Shown here: piece after piece, positions 25,385-33,654 of the stretch
Position numbering within the stretch: the stretch's first letter is position 1
Layout: each line of letters starts with the position of its first letter
Source: Fodinicola acaciae
GTDB lineage: Bacteria > Actinomycetota > Actinomycetes > Mycobacteriales > HKI-0501
Assembly: GCF_010993745.1 (NCBI RefSeq)
Contig: NZ_WOTN01000004.1
Coordinates: 1,240,001-1,304,000, forward strand
Direction: 5' to 3'
Length of the DNA stretch: 64,000 nucleotides
The notes under the pieces: model-generated
Databases searched by the model: none
Seen by the model: only the letters and a program-made list of their open reading frames with translations
Told to the model about the DNA's origin: nothing
Made by a program: the position numbers and the translations under genes

Positions 25385-25870
25385 TTAGGAGTTGGCCTGG
25401 CGGTATTGCTCCAGCACCGAGCCGGGCAGCCGGCCGCGGGTGGAAATCTGCAGGCCCTGCGCCTGAGCCCAGGCCCGTACGGCCTGAGTGTCGACCGCGG
25501 CGGCGCGACGGGAAGCGCGTTTGGCGGCTGGACGAGCCGGCGCCGCGGCGTTCTTGCGCGGACGACCGCGACCGCGCTTCACCGGAGCCGGCGCGGCTTT
25601 GGCTGCCTTGGTGGCTTTGCTGGCCCGCTTGGCCGGCGCTGCCGAACCGGAGCCGCCGCCCTCGATGCTTTCTTCCAGCGCCGCGAGGAACTGCTGCAGC
25701 GGGATCTTTTTGCCGCGACCGGCACGGCTGGCGCCTTTGCGCCATTCCACCGCGGAGTTGCCGATCCGCAAATGGCCGAGCACCGAACCGGAGTTGTCGG
25801 CAATGGACAGTAGGATGCCCTTGTCGCCAACAGTGATGCCCGCGTCTGCGATGTCCAGGTTGACCTGCAT
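25385..25870 (-). CDS. Lsr2-like nucleoid protein with unusual N-terminus and AT-hook
   Basis: A 161-residue DNA-binding protein. The last 35 residues match the Lsr2 DNA-binding domain (VRAWAQAQGLQISTRGRLPG and EQYRQAN), including the minor-groove RGR. Residues 1-50 (LLSIADNSGSVLGHLRIG, AVEWRKG) do not resemble the canonical Lsr2 dimerisation domain. Between them is an Ala/Lys linker like histone H1 with the AT-hook KRGRGRPRK. The ATG at 25870 has AAGGAGAGGG upstream. It is probably a nucleoid-associated protein that prefers AT-rich DNA. Confidence 0.82.
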   Translation of the reverse strand: MQVNLDIADAGITVGDKGILLSIADNSGSVLGHLRIGNSAVEWRKGASRAGRGKKIPLQQFLAALEESIEGGGSGSAAPAKRASKATKAAKAAPAPVKRGRGRPRKNAAAPARPAAKRASRRAAAVDTQAVRAWAQAQGLQISTRGRLPGSVLEQYRQANS

Positions 25871-26060
25871 GTGCCCTCTCCTTGTGTCGAACTGTTGACG
25901 GCCCGACAATCCTACGGATGATTTCGATCGCAGTGCGGGTGCCATCCGCGATCCATAGAGGAATTAATACCACTTCCGGCACGCACTTGTCGCGCGGGGA
26001 GCAGCATAAAGGATAGAAGACCGCGATTTCCACCCCGGCAGCCGGGTCATTAGGTTCGGC

Positions 26061-26092
26061 AAAGGCCAGTTGGCGGCAAACTACCGGCCTTT
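26061..26092. terminator. Possible hairpin upstream of the Lsr2-like gene
   Basis: AAAGGCC and GGCCTTT enclose 18 bases, and TTTCTC follows on the plus strand. No plus-strand gene ends just before it, so its role is uncertain. Confidence 0.3.
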
Positions 26093-26527
26093 CTCATCCG
26101 GTTCTCATGAGTTCCCTGCCTTCGCCGCCGATGCTAACGACTCCGCGCTCGGCCCGATCTGCCGGCCATTCGAGCACGGAGACGCGCTCAACGAGGGTCC
26201 AGACCGAATCCGCCGAATTTGCCGCCGGCCGTTTCGCCGCCGGTTTCGGGCAGCACGACACAGCGGCGCACCGGCCTTTTCCCGCCGGCCACTGCCGCAA
26301 TGGCTCGCGTTCTGTGATACCTATTGCCCGGTCGGCGGGGTCCTCAAACCGGCGCGACGGCGTCAATTGCCGGCCGCGGGGCGCGAGGAACGCTGCCGTG
26401 GCGTGTGTATTGCCACGTATCGCCCGGTCAGGCCGGTACGGGTAGCGTTCGGCGGGTAATAGGAGTGAAGCGGGTCCGCCGGTGGGATCCGCCTGGCGGC
26501 ACCGATTGTGGGGAGACGAACAAAGAG
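26093..26527 (+). other. Gene-poor region upstream of the holin-like operon
   Basis: A 435-bp stretch with open frames on both strands but none with recognisable protein features; a 112-codon frame at 26107-26445 has no family resemblance and mixed composition. It probably holds the promoter of the downstream operon; GGGTAA near 26452 resembles the -10 of SigB/SigF-type promoters, without a convincing -35. Confidence 0.4.
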
Positions 26528-26573
26528 ATGGCCGAGATCGCTGAGGTGACGGACAAGAAAGGAGGACCGGCCG

Positions 26574-27002
26574 ATGGTGCAGTCGCTGGACATGCGACCG
26601 GATCCGGCTGACGAACGGAGCACCGGAGAACTGGTGAGCCAGCTCTCCAGCCAGGTGTCGGAGCTGGTCCGCGCCGAACTGAAGCTGGCCCAGCTGGAGC
26701 TTGCGGCGAAAGCCAAAAAGCTGGGGACCGGAGCCGGGTTGTTCGCCGGGGCCGGTGTCATCGCCTTCTATTCCTTCGGAGTCCTGCTCGCCGCGGCGGT
26801 GCTCGCACTGTCGTTGGTGTTGCCGGGTTGGGCCGCGGCGCTGATCGTCTTCGGTGCGATGATGATCGTCGCCGCCATCCTCGTGCTGGTCGGCATCCGG
26901 CTGGTGAAACGAGGCAGCCCGCCGGTGCCGAAGCAGGCGATCGAAGGCCTGAAGACCGATGTCGGCATCCTGAAGAACCTGAAAGAAAGGTCCGGCCCAT
27001 GA
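26574..27002 (+). CDS. Phage-holin-superfamily membrane protein (actinobacterial housekeeping type)
   Basis: A 142-residue protein with an N-terminal amphipathic helix (GELVSQLSSQVSELVRAELK) and two membrane segments (about 50-75 and 80-105). It matches the family named phage holin 3_6 that is found on actinobacterial chromosomes next to DUF3618 and DUF4235 genes, as here; there are no phage genes around it. Its ATG has GGAGGA eight bases upstream. A 27-codon frame at 26528-26611 overlaps the start. The stop overlaps the DUF3618 start (ATGA). Role likely in envelope stability; not established. Confidence 0.82.
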   Translation: MVQSLDMRPDPADERSTGELVSQLSSQVSELVRAELKLAQLELAAKAKKLGTGAGLFAGAGVIAFYSFGVLLAAAVLALSLVLPGWAAALIVFGAMMIVAAILVLVGIRLVKRGSPPVPKQAIEGLKTDVGILKNLKERSGP

Positions 27003-27313
27003 CCTCCGAACAGGTGCGGACGGAAACCGGCTCCACCGCCGCGCCTCAGGTGACCGGACCGGTGCCGCCGACCGAGGCCGAGCTGCACGCCGACATCGCG
27101 CGGTTGCGGGTCGAGCTGGGCGGCACGGTCGACCAGTTGGCCGGCCGGCTGGACGTACGGAAGCAGGCCGAGGCCAAGCTCGCCGAAAGTCGCGAGCGGC
27201 TGATGGAAAAGGCGCCGGTGATCGGCGCGGCCATCGGCGTCGGCGTGCTGGCGATCGGCGCGTTGATCGTGCTGCGCGCCGGAATGAAGCGGCGTAAGAA
27301 GAGGTCGTCGTGA
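26999..27313 (+). CDS. DUF3618 membrane protein
   Basis: A 104-residue protein with the DUF3618 pattern: ELHADIARLRVELGGTVDQL, then LDVRKQAEAKL and one C-terminal membrane helix (VIGAAIGVGVLAIGALIVL) with a basic tail. Coupled to its neighbours by ATGA at its start and GTGA at its end, so the three proteins are made together. Function unknown; the fixed triplet suggests one membrane-associated complex. Confidence 0.85.
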   Translation: MTSEQVRTETGSTAAPQVTGPVPPTEAELHADIARLRVELGGTVDQLAGRLDVRKQAEAKLAESRERLMEKAPVIGAAIGVGVLAIGALIVLRAGMKRRKKRSS

Positions 27314-27579
27314 AACCGGCGGCGTTGGCGTACAAACCGATCAGCATCGGCGCCGGGATCGCCGGCGGAATCGTGGCCGGGGTGGTTTTCCGGAAGGTGT
27401 GGCGGGGACTCGGCCACGAAGGCGACCGGCCGAAGGCGACCGCGGCGGATTCCAGCTGGAGCGAGGTGCTCACCGGCGCGGTGCTGGAGGCGGTGATTTT
27501 CGCGGTGGTGAAAACCGCGATCGACCGCGGCAGCGCGGAAATCTTCCACCGGATGACCGGAGTGTGGCCGGGTAAATGA
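27310..27579 (+). CDS. DUF4235 membrane protein
   Basis: An 89-residue protein matching DUF4235: YKPISIGAGIAGGIVAGVVF near the N-terminus, then KVWRGLGHEGDRP and a second hydrophobic segment (LTGAVLEAVIFAVVKTAIDR). GTG start overlaps the DUF3618 stop. Last gene of the triplet; it converges on the broken sigma factor gene ten bases later. Function unknown. Confidence 0.83.
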   Translation: MKPAALAYKPISIGAGIAGGIVAGVVFRKVWRGLGHEGDRPKATAADSSWSEVLTGAVLEAVIFAVVKTAIDRGSAEIFHRMTGVWPGK

Positions 27580-27588
27580 CCCCGGATC

Positions 27589-28429
27589 TCAGCCGCGGCG
27601 GATTTTGTCCGGATTCAGCACCGCTCGTACGGCGCTGATCCGGCCATCGTCCGCCGCGAACTCCAACGCGAACACCAGATAGGGCTTTCCTGCGACCGAA
27701 ACGACCGCGCCGGGTCCGGCGTTCACCGCGGCCGGCTCGGCCCGCCGCCCGTCCGGCCAGAACCGCTTCAGCCAGGCCAGGTATTCGGCCACCGCGACCC
27801 GGCCGTGCAGCGGATAGCGTACGGTTTCCGCGGTCCCGCCGGCGTCGATCCACAGCGTCACGTCCGGCGCGAGCAACGTCATCAGCTCGGCGAGGTCGCC
27901 GCCGAAGGTGGCCGCCAGAAACCGATCGGTGATCTGTCGATGTTCGGTCGTCGTCGGTGTGAACCGCGGCCGGCGCGCCCGTACGTGCTGCCGTGCTCGA
28001 TAGCCGAGCTGCCGGGTGGCGTGTTCGGTGCGGTCGATCATGCCGGCGATTTCGCCGTAGCCGAAGCCGAATGCCTCGTGCAACACGAAGACCGCGCGCT
28101 CGACCGGCGCGAGCGTTTCCAGCACGACCAACATCGCCATCGACACCGACTCGGCGTGCTCGGCCGGATCGGTGTTGGTCGACGGCCGGCTCCGGCAGCC
28201 ACGGCCCGACGTAGGCCTCGCGGCGCGCTTTTGCCTTGCGCAGCTGGTCGATCGCTTTTCTGGTCATCACTCGGAAGAGATAGCCGCGCGCGTCCTCGAC
28301 CGCCGTCTGGTCGACGGCTGACCAGCTCAACCAGGCTTCCTGGAGCACGTCGTCGGTGTCGGTGTGCGTGCCGAGGATGCGATAGGCGGCGGCGTGCAGC
28401 AGCTGGCGGTGTTCGTCGAACGGGTCCAT
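27589..28429 (-). pseudogene. ECF41 (SigJ-like) sigma factor with a frameshift
   Basis: Two halves of one ECF sigma factor lie in different frames. The first (from ATG 28429, behind GAGGAGGAGAG) encodes region 2 (LLHAAAYRILGTHTDTDDVL, AWLSW) and the ECF41 motif WLPEP. The second, read after a one-base slip near 28177, encodes region 4 (LAPVERAVFVLHEAFGFGYG) and the SnoaL-like extension, ending NPDKIRRG, which matches the ECF41 motif NPDKL. Without the slip the frame continues about 230 codons of unrelated sequence. It may be a pseudogene, a read error or, less likely, a recoded gene. Confidence 0.8.
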
Positions 28430-28443
28430 CTCTCCTCCTCGCC

Positions 28444-28830
28444 GTCCCGACGGATCCGCCGTACGAAACGGTCGAGGAGGTCTATCGGCGGATATCGGCC
28501 GGTGACCTGGCCGCGCTGGAGGAGTTGCTGCATCCGGAATTCGTCTCGCACAACCCGCGCGTGGCGCACGATCCGGCGACCGGCTCGGCGAAACGGGCCT
28601 TCGTCGACTTCTTCCGCGCACCGGCCGGCCAGGCGCTGATCGCCGCCGGACAGGAGATCAAACGCATCGTGGCCGACGGCGACCTGGTCGCGGTGCACCT
28701 ACGCATCACCACCGCGCCGCCGGCCGCCGCGGTGGATATTCTCCGCATTCAGGACGGACTTGTCGCCGAACACTGGGACGTGGTGCAGGCGGTGCCGGAA
28801 AATCCGGCGAATCCGTACGGAATGTTCTAG
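28444..28830 (+). CDS. SnoaL-like NTF2-fold protein, 5' end unclear
   Basis: About 128 residues of a SnoaL-type ketosteroid-isomerase-like fold: YETVEEVYRRISAGDLAALE, HPEFVSHNPRV, then KRAFVDFFRAP, the core IKRIVADGDLVAVHLRI, and GLVAEHWDVVQAVPENPANP. Relatives start a few residues before the Tyr-Glu, but the codon there is GTC; the frame has no ATG or GTG nearby, and the first TTG (28525) would remove the first helix. The homologous region begins only 15 bp from the divergent sigma factor start, leaving no promoter. Probably a decayed or rearranged 5' end. Confidence 0.6.
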   Translation, partial: VPTDPPYETVEEVYRRISAGDLAALEELLHPEFVSHNPRVAHDPATGSAKRAFVDFFRAPAGQALIAAGQEIKRIVADGDLVAVHLRITTAPPAAAVDILRIQDGLVAEHWDVVQAVPENPANPYGMF

Positions 28831-28870
28831 CTATTTCCGCGTGGGCCCGTGATGATCATCACCGGAAAAC

Positions 28871-28914
28871 TGCTTGCATGGCACAAGCAACTGAGCGGAT
28901 GCTTGTAGCAAGCA
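28871..28914 (+). promoter_or_regulatory. Paired MarR-type operators
   Basis: Two inverted repeats with the same arms, TGCTTG and CAAGCA: one with a seven-base spacer (28871-28889), one with a three-base spacer (28900-28914), 22-65 bp before the marR start. Repeated identical arms directly upstream of a MarR gene strongly suggest autoregulation of the MarR-exporter operon. Confidence 0.7.
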
Positions 28915-28935
28915 AGTATCCGAGGTGAGAGTCAC

Positions 28936-29433
28936 ATGTCCACTGACACGGCCGTCGAGACCAGCACAGAGGCCCTGGTCCGCGAGCTGTTCCGGTTCAT
29001 GCGCGGCCTGAAGTCGTTGCATCACACGTCGCCGGCGGGTCACCGGTTCCGGCTGGACCCGCCGGCTTTCGGCGTGCTGTGGGCCATCGCCGAGCGCGGT
29101 CCGTTGCGGCCGTCGGCGCTGGCCGAGCACCTGTGTCTGGATCTGTCGACGGTCAGCCGGCACCTGTCCGGCCTGGAGTCGGCCGGTTACCTGGCCAGGG
29201 AAACGGATCCGGCCGACCGGCGGGCGCATTTGATCCGGGTCAGCGCGGCCGGGGAGCAGGCGCTCGCCGACGACCACCGGGCCAGGCTCGCCGGACTCTC
29301 GGTGCTGCTGGAGGACTTCTCCGAGGCCGAACGCCAGCGGTTCCTGCGCTGCCTGGTGCATTTCAACGCGAACATCGACAGCCGTCGGCGGCAGATCGCC
29401 GAGGCGGCTGGCGAGGAAGGACACGATAGATGA
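28936..29433 (+). CDS. MarR-family transcriptional regulator
   Basis: A 165-residue winged-helix regulator: LWAIAERGPLRPSALAEHL (helix-turn-helix entry), CLDLSTVSRHLSGLESAGYL (recognition helix) and the wing AREtDPADRRAHLIRVSAAG. It shares a four-base ATGA overlap with the exporter gene, so the pair forms a classical drug- or phenolic-responsive exporter operon. Two matching inverted repeats upstream are probably its operators. Confidence 0.92.
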   Translation: MSTDTAVETSTEALVRELFRFMRGLKSLHHTSPAGHRFRLDPPAFGVLWAIAERGPLRPSALAEHLCLDLSTVSRHLSGLESAGYLARETDPADRRAHLIRVSAAGEQALADDHRARLAGLSVLLEDFSEAERQRFLRCLVHFNANIDSRRRQIAEAAGEEGHDR

Positions 29434-31100
29434 GCGAGTCGTTGGCGAAACCCGCCGGCGATGCCAAGGGCTTGACGTTGAGCCATCGGCAGATCCTGGT
29501 GATCCTGTCCGGTCTGTTGCTGGGAATGTTCCTCGCGGCGTTGGACCAGACCATTGTCTCGACCGCGATGCGTACGGTCGCGGACAAGCTCGACGGCCAG
29601 ACCGCGCAGGCCTGGGTCACCACCGCCTACCTGATCACCTCGACGGTTTCCACGCCGCTTTACGGCAAACTGTCGGACATGTACGGCCGCAAGCCGTTCT
29701 ATCTCTTCGCGATCACCATTTTCGTGGCCGGTTCGCTGTTGTCCGGCATCGCCAGCGACATCTACATGCTGGCCGCTTTCCGTGCCGTACAGGGGATCGG
29801 TGCCGGTGGCCTGATGTCGCTGGCATTCGCGATCGTCGGCGACATCGTGCCGCCTCGGCAGCGCGGTCGCTACCAGGCCTATTTCATGGCGGTCTTCGGC
29901 ACCTCCAGCGTGCTCGGCCCGGTGGTCGGTGGCGTACTGGCCGGCCAGGACCACATCCTCGGTTTCGACGGCTGGAGGTGGATCTTCCTGGTGAATGTGC
30001 CGGTCGGCGTACTCGCCCTGACGGTGGTGGCCAGGGTGCTGAACCTGCCGCACACCCCGCGCAAGGCGCGGGTCGACTATCTCGGCGCGGCGTTGCTGGC
30101 CCTCGCGGTCGTACCGCTGCTGACCGTCGCCGAGCAGGGAAACGAGTGGGGTTGGACCTCGGCCGGCTCGCTCGGCCTCATCGCGGTCGGTGTGGTCGCC
30201 GCCATCGCTTTCGTGCTGTGGGAACGCGCGATGGGTGAGGACGCGATTCTTCCGTTGCGGCTGTTCAACAACAGCGTCTTCAGCGTCACGTCGGTGATGA
30301 ACTTCGTCGTCGGCATGGTGATGTTCGGCGGCATCGCGGCGATCCCGCTCTATCTGCAGATCGTCCGCGGCTATTCGCCGACGGTGGCCGGTTTCCTGTC
30401 GCTGCCGCTGATGTTGGGCATCATGGGGTCGTCGTTCCTGTCCGGCCAGGTGATGTCGCGTACCGGCCGCTACAAGGTCTTTCCGATCGTCGGCGGGTTC
30501 TTCCTGCTGACCGGCATGCTGCTGAGCGCGACACTGACGCCGGATGTGGCGATCGTCGTTCCGATGGCGTACATGATGGTCATCGGCGCCGGCCTCGGCC
30601 TGTCGATGCAGACGCTGATCGTCGCCGTGCAGAACGCCGTTCCGGCCCGCGACATGGGGGTGTCCACCAGCTCGGCGCAGTTTTTCCGCACCATGGGTGG
30701 CACGTTCGGCACGGCGGTGTTCCTGTCGGTGCTGTTCAACTCGGTCGCCGGCAACATCCGGGACCGCTTCACCGACGCCAGCCACACCGAGCCCGGTGCG
30801 CTCCGGCAGGCGCTGGCGCAGCTCACCGGCCAGCAGCGCGAGCTGCTCGCCGGCGGTGGCGGCCAGAGCAGCCTGAACGACACCAGCTTCATCGGCCAGC
30901 TGCCGGAGGTGTTGAAGAACGTGTTCCTGCACGGCTTCAACGACTCGATGAGCACGGTCTTCCTGCTCGCCGGCCTGTTGGCCATCCCGGCCATCGTGCT
31001 CGGCTTCTTCGTACGCGAGATCCCGCTGCGGACGACCGCCGGCATCTCCGCCGCCGCGCAGGAGGATGACGCGAAGGCGGTCGCTCCAGCGGTGCACTGA
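29430..31100 (+). CDS. MFS multidrug exporter (DHA2, EmrB/QacA, 14 TM)
   Basis: A 556-residue proton-coupled exporter. First helix ILSGLLLGMFLAALDQTIVS has the DHA2 Asp, motif A is GKLSDMYGRKPFYLF and motif C region is SSVLGPVVGGVLAG. Fourteen membrane segments can be traced; the extended loop between the last two (SLNDTSFIGQLPEVLKNVF) is typical of the group. It is translationally coupled to the marR gene. Substrate not predictable. Palindrome B4 follows its stop. Confidence 0.92.
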   Translation: MSESLAKPAGDAKGLTLSHRQILVILSGLLLGMFLAALDQTIVSTAMRTVADKLDGQTAQAWVTTAYLITSTVSTPLYGKLSDMYGRKPFYLFAITIFVAGSLLSGIASDIYMLAAFRAVQGIGAGGLMSLAFAIVGDIVPPRQRGRYQAYFMAVFGTSSVLGPVVGGVLAGQDHILGFDGWRWIFLVNVPVGVLALTVVARVLNLPHTPRKARVDYLGAALLALAVVPLLTVAEQGNEWGWTSAGSLGLIAVGVVAAIAFVLWERAMGEDAILPLRLFNNSVFSVTSVMNFVVGMVMFGGIAAIPLYLQIVRGYSPTVAGFLSLPLMLGIMGSSFLSGQVMSRTGRYKVFPIVGGFFLLTGMLLSATLTPDVAIVVPMAYMMVIGAGLGLSMQTLIVAVQNAVPARDMGVSTSSAQFFRTMGGTFGTAVFLSVLFNSVAGNIRDRFTDASHTEPGALRQALAQLTGQQRELLAGGGGQSSLNDTSFIGQLPEVLKNVFLHGFNDSMSTVFLLAGLLAIPAIVLGFFVREIPLRTTAGISAAAQEDDAKAVAPAVH

Positions 31101-31112
31101 CGCCGGAAAGTT

Positions 31113-31159
31113 CGCATGGCCCCCATGCGTGCGTTGGACGCACGCATGGGGGCCATGCG
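31113..31159. repeat. Family B palindrome, copy B4
   Basis: Perfect 21-bp arms (CGCATGGCCCCCATGCGTGCG and complement) around the loop TTGGA, 13 bp after the exporter stop codon. Relative to B1 and B9 the centre of each arm has C-G where they have A-T, on both sides of the stem. Confidence 0.92.
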
Positions 31160-31251
31160 GCCGTTTGGACAGTTAGCGTACGGATGTCAATGGCCGTAGC
31201 ATCCCCATGATCCAGCTCACGTCGGCAGGCGTACGGCCAGCGGAGGTCACG

Positions 31252-32886
31252 ATGCGCAGCACCATGCAGGACACCCCACTGTCGATCACCCGCATCCTCC
31301 AGCACGGCACCACCGTGCACGGCGACGCGGAGGTCGTGACCTGGACGACCGACGGTCCGCGCCGGCGGACATACGCCGAGGTCGGCAAGCGTGCGGCCAG
31401 GCTGGCCAACGCGCTGCGCGCGCTCGGCGTCGACGGCGACCAGCGGGTGGCGAGCTTCCAGTGGAACAACGCCGAGCACCTCGAGGTCTTCCTCACCGTG
31501 CCGTCGATGGGGGCCGTGCTGCACACGCTCAACCTGCGGCTGTTCCCCGACCAGCTGACCTACATCGCCAACCACGCCGAAGACAAGATCATCATCGTCG
31601 ACAACACGCTCGTACCGCTGCTGGCGAAGGTGCTCGCGCAGCTGCACACGGTCGAGCACGTGATCGTGGTCGGCCCGGCCGACACGGCGCCGATCGCCGA
31701 TGCCGGCAAGAGGATCCACGACTACGAGGAGCTGCTGGCCGCTCAGCCGGAGGAGTTCGCGTGGGTCGAGCCGGCGGACGAGCGCGACGCGGCGGCGATG
31801 TGCTACACGTCCGGCACGACCGGCGACCCGAAGGGCGTCGCGTACTCGCACCGGTCGATCTATCTGCACTCCATGCAGATCCTGGCGATGGAGTCCTTCG
31901 GCATCAGCGGCCAGGACCGGCTGCTGGCGATCGTGCCGATGTTCCACGCGATGGCCTGGGGCCTGCCGTACGCGGCGCTGATGGCCGGTTCGTCGCTGAT
32001 CATGCCGGACCGTTTCCTGCAGCCGGAGCCGCTGGCCAGGATCATCGAGACCGAGAAGCCGACGTTCGGCGGCGCGGTGCCGACCGTCTTCTCCGGCCTG
32101 CTGTCCTACCTGGATGCCAACGATGTCGACACCTCCACCCTGAAGGAGGTCGTGATCGGCGGCTCGGCGTGTCCGCCGGCGTTGATGCGCGCGTTCAAGG
32201 AGCGGCACGACATCGACGTGATCCACGCGTGGGGGATGACCGAGACCTCGCCGCTCGGGTCGGTGTCCCGGGCGCCGGCTGGCACGAGCGGCGAGGAGGC
32301 GTGGGCCTATCGGATCACCCAGGGCCGGTTCCCGGCCGGCGTGCAGTATCGGCTGCTCGGTCCGGACGGCGACCTGGTGCCGACCGACGGCAAGGCGGTC
32401 GGTGAGCTGGAGGTGCGCGGCCCGTGGGTCACCGGGTCCTACCACGGCGACGACTCGCCGCCGGAGGAGAAGTTCCACGACGGCTGGTTGCGTACCGGCG
32501 ACGTCGGCACCGTCACGCCGAACGGCTACCTGACCCTGACCGACCGCTCCAAGGACGTGATCAAGTCCGGCGGCGAGTGGATTTCCTCGGTGGAGCTGGA
32601 AAACCACCTGATGTCGCATCCGAAGGTGTCCGAGGCGTCGGTGGTCGGCGTACCGGACGAGAAGTGGGACGAGCGGCCACTGGCGGCTGTGGTCGTACGC
32701 GAAGGCGAGGAGGTGAGCGCGGACGAGCTGCGGTCGTACCTGGCCGAGAAGGTCGCCAAGTGGCAGCTGCCGGAGCGCTGGACCTTCATCGACGAGGTGC
32801 CCAAGACCAGCGTCGGCAAGTTTGACAAGAAGCGCCTGCGTGCGCGCTATGCCGAAGGTGACCTGGAGGTCATCACGCTGGGCTGA
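31252..32886 (+). CDS. Fatty acid-CoA ligase (AMP-binding, AlkK/medium-chain type)
   Basis: Activates a carboxylic acid to its CoA thioester through an acyl-adenylate. A 544-residue ANL enzyme with P-loop-like YTSGTTGDPKGVAYSHRS, the motif HAWGMTETSPLGS, the hinge DRSKDVIKSGGEWISSVELE and the catalytic Lys near the end in KTSVGKFDKKRLR. The ATG at 31252 has GGAGG five bases before it; an earlier ATG at 31207 lacks one. It may supply the acyl-CoA dehydrogenase at 3.6 kb, but the genes are far apart. Repeat A2 follows. Confidence 0.92.
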   Translation: MRSTMQDTPLSITRILQHGTTVHGDAEVVTWTTDGPRRRTYAEVGKRAARLANALRALGVDGDQRVASFQWNNAEHLEVFLTVPSMGAVLHTLNLRLFPDQLTYIANHAEDKIIIVDNTLVPLLAKVLAQLHTVEHVIVVGPADTAPIADAGKRIHDYEELLAAQPEEFAWVEPADERDAAAMCYTSGTTGDPKGVAYSHRSIYLHSMQILAMESFGISGQDRLLAIVPMFHAMAWGLPYAALMAGSSLIMPDRFLQPEPLARIIETEKPTFGGAVPTVFSGLLSYLDANDVDTSTLKEVVIGGSACPPALMRAFKERHDIDVIHAWGMTETSPLGSVSRAPAGTSGEEAWAYRITQGRFPAGVQYRLLGPDGDLVPTDGKAVGELEVRGPWVTGSYHGDDSPPEEKFHDGWLRTGDVGTVTPNGYLTLTDRSKDVIKSGGEWISSVELENHLMSHPKVSEASVVGVPDEKWDERPLAAVVVREGEEVSADELRSYLAEKVAKWQLPERWTFIDEVPKTSVGKFDKKRLRARYAEGDLEVITLG

Positions 32887-32895
32887 CCGGCCAGT

Positions 32896-33007
32896 TACCC
32901 GCTACGGCGCGAAACTGTCGTACCCCCCTGTCAATCTGGGCCCCCACCCAGATCGGGTGGGGGGTGGGTTCGCGTGGAAACTTGGATAAGTTCGAAGTTG
33001 ATCTTGG
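32896..33007 (+). repeat. Family A repeat, copy A2
   Basis: Begins ten bases after the acyl-CoA ligase stop with TTACCCGCTACGGCGCGAAA, has the CCCCCACCC hairpin with loop AGAT and ends GTTGATCTTGG. It is followed at once by the reduced palindrome B5. It lies in a convergent gap with ppa. Confidence 0.88.
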
Positions 33008-33010
33008 TCG

Positions 33011-33031
33011 CGCACGCATGGCATGCGTGCG
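33011..33031. repeat. Reduced family B palindrome, copy B5
   Basis: Short perfect palindrome of ten-base arms (CGCACGCATG and complement) with one central base, followed by GTTGGAGCGCAAGGG. It looks like a rearranged or internally deleted B element directly behind A2. Confidence 0.75.
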
Positions 33032-33082
33032 TTGGAGCGCAAGGGCCCCCCGGCGTGCGCTGCGTGATGCGCACCCGGCGCC

Positions 33083-33577
33083 TCAGTGCTCGCCGGCGTG
33101 CTCCTCGGCGCGCTTGAGCGACGCGCGGATCTCCTCCTCGGCCTCGTCGCGACCGACCCAGGTGGCACCCTCGACCGACTTCTTCGGCTCCAGGTCCTTG
33201 TAGACCTCGAAGAAGTGCTGGATCTCCAGCCGGTCGAACTCGGGTACGTGGTGGATGTCGCGCAGGTGCTCCTGCCGCGGGTCACGTGCCGGTACGCAGA
33301 GCACCTTGTCGTCGCGGCCGGCCTCGTCGCGCATCCGGAACATGCCGATCGCGCGCGCCAGGATCACGCAGCCGGGGAAGGTCGGCTCAGGCAGCAGGAC
33401 GAGCGCGTCGAGCGGGTCGCCGTCCTGGCCGAGGGTGTTGTCGACGAAGCCGTAGTCGGCTGGATACTGCGTCGCGGTGAACAGCACCCGGTCGAGCCGG
33501 ATGCGTCCGGTTTTGTGGTCCACCTCGTACTTGTTCCGCTGCCCCTTGGGGATCTCGATGGTGACGTCGAACTCCAC
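33083..33577 (-). CDS. ppa: Inorganic pyrophosphatase, family I
   Basis: Hydrolyses pyrophosphate in the cytosol, driving biosynthetic reactions. The 164-residue protein begins [20 protein letters not shown] and has the metal signature [10 protein letters not shown] and Lys/Tyr contacts KDLEPKK. The GTG at 33577 matches the start of actinobacterial family I enzymes; longer readings would reach into the dacB start region. Divergent from dacB with 77 bp between starts, as in other actinobacteria. Confidence 0.94.
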   Translation of the reverse strand: MEFDVTIEIPKGQRNKYEVDHKTGRIRLDRVLFTATQYPADYGFVDNTLGQDGDPLDALVLLPEPTFPGCVILARAIGMFRMRDEAGRDDKVLCVPARDPRQEHLRDIHHVPEFDRLEIQHFFEVYKDLEPKKSVEGATWVGRDEAEEEIRASLKRAEEHAGEH

Positions 33578-33654
33578 TGGATTGACCTCTCTGCGGAAAA
33601 GCACGTTCGTCTCCCTTGTAGTCTCGCCTACGGGTGGACCGCGGGAGGTGACGG

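Noticed and set aside
26574-27579. Prophage remnant suggested by the holin name
   Set aside because: The holin/DUF3618/DUF4235 triplet is a normal chromosomal set in actinobacteria and no other phage genes are near.
33011-33031. Binding site for a regulator of ppa
   Set aside because: It lies 3' of both convergent genes and next to A2, so it is better explained as a reduced B element.
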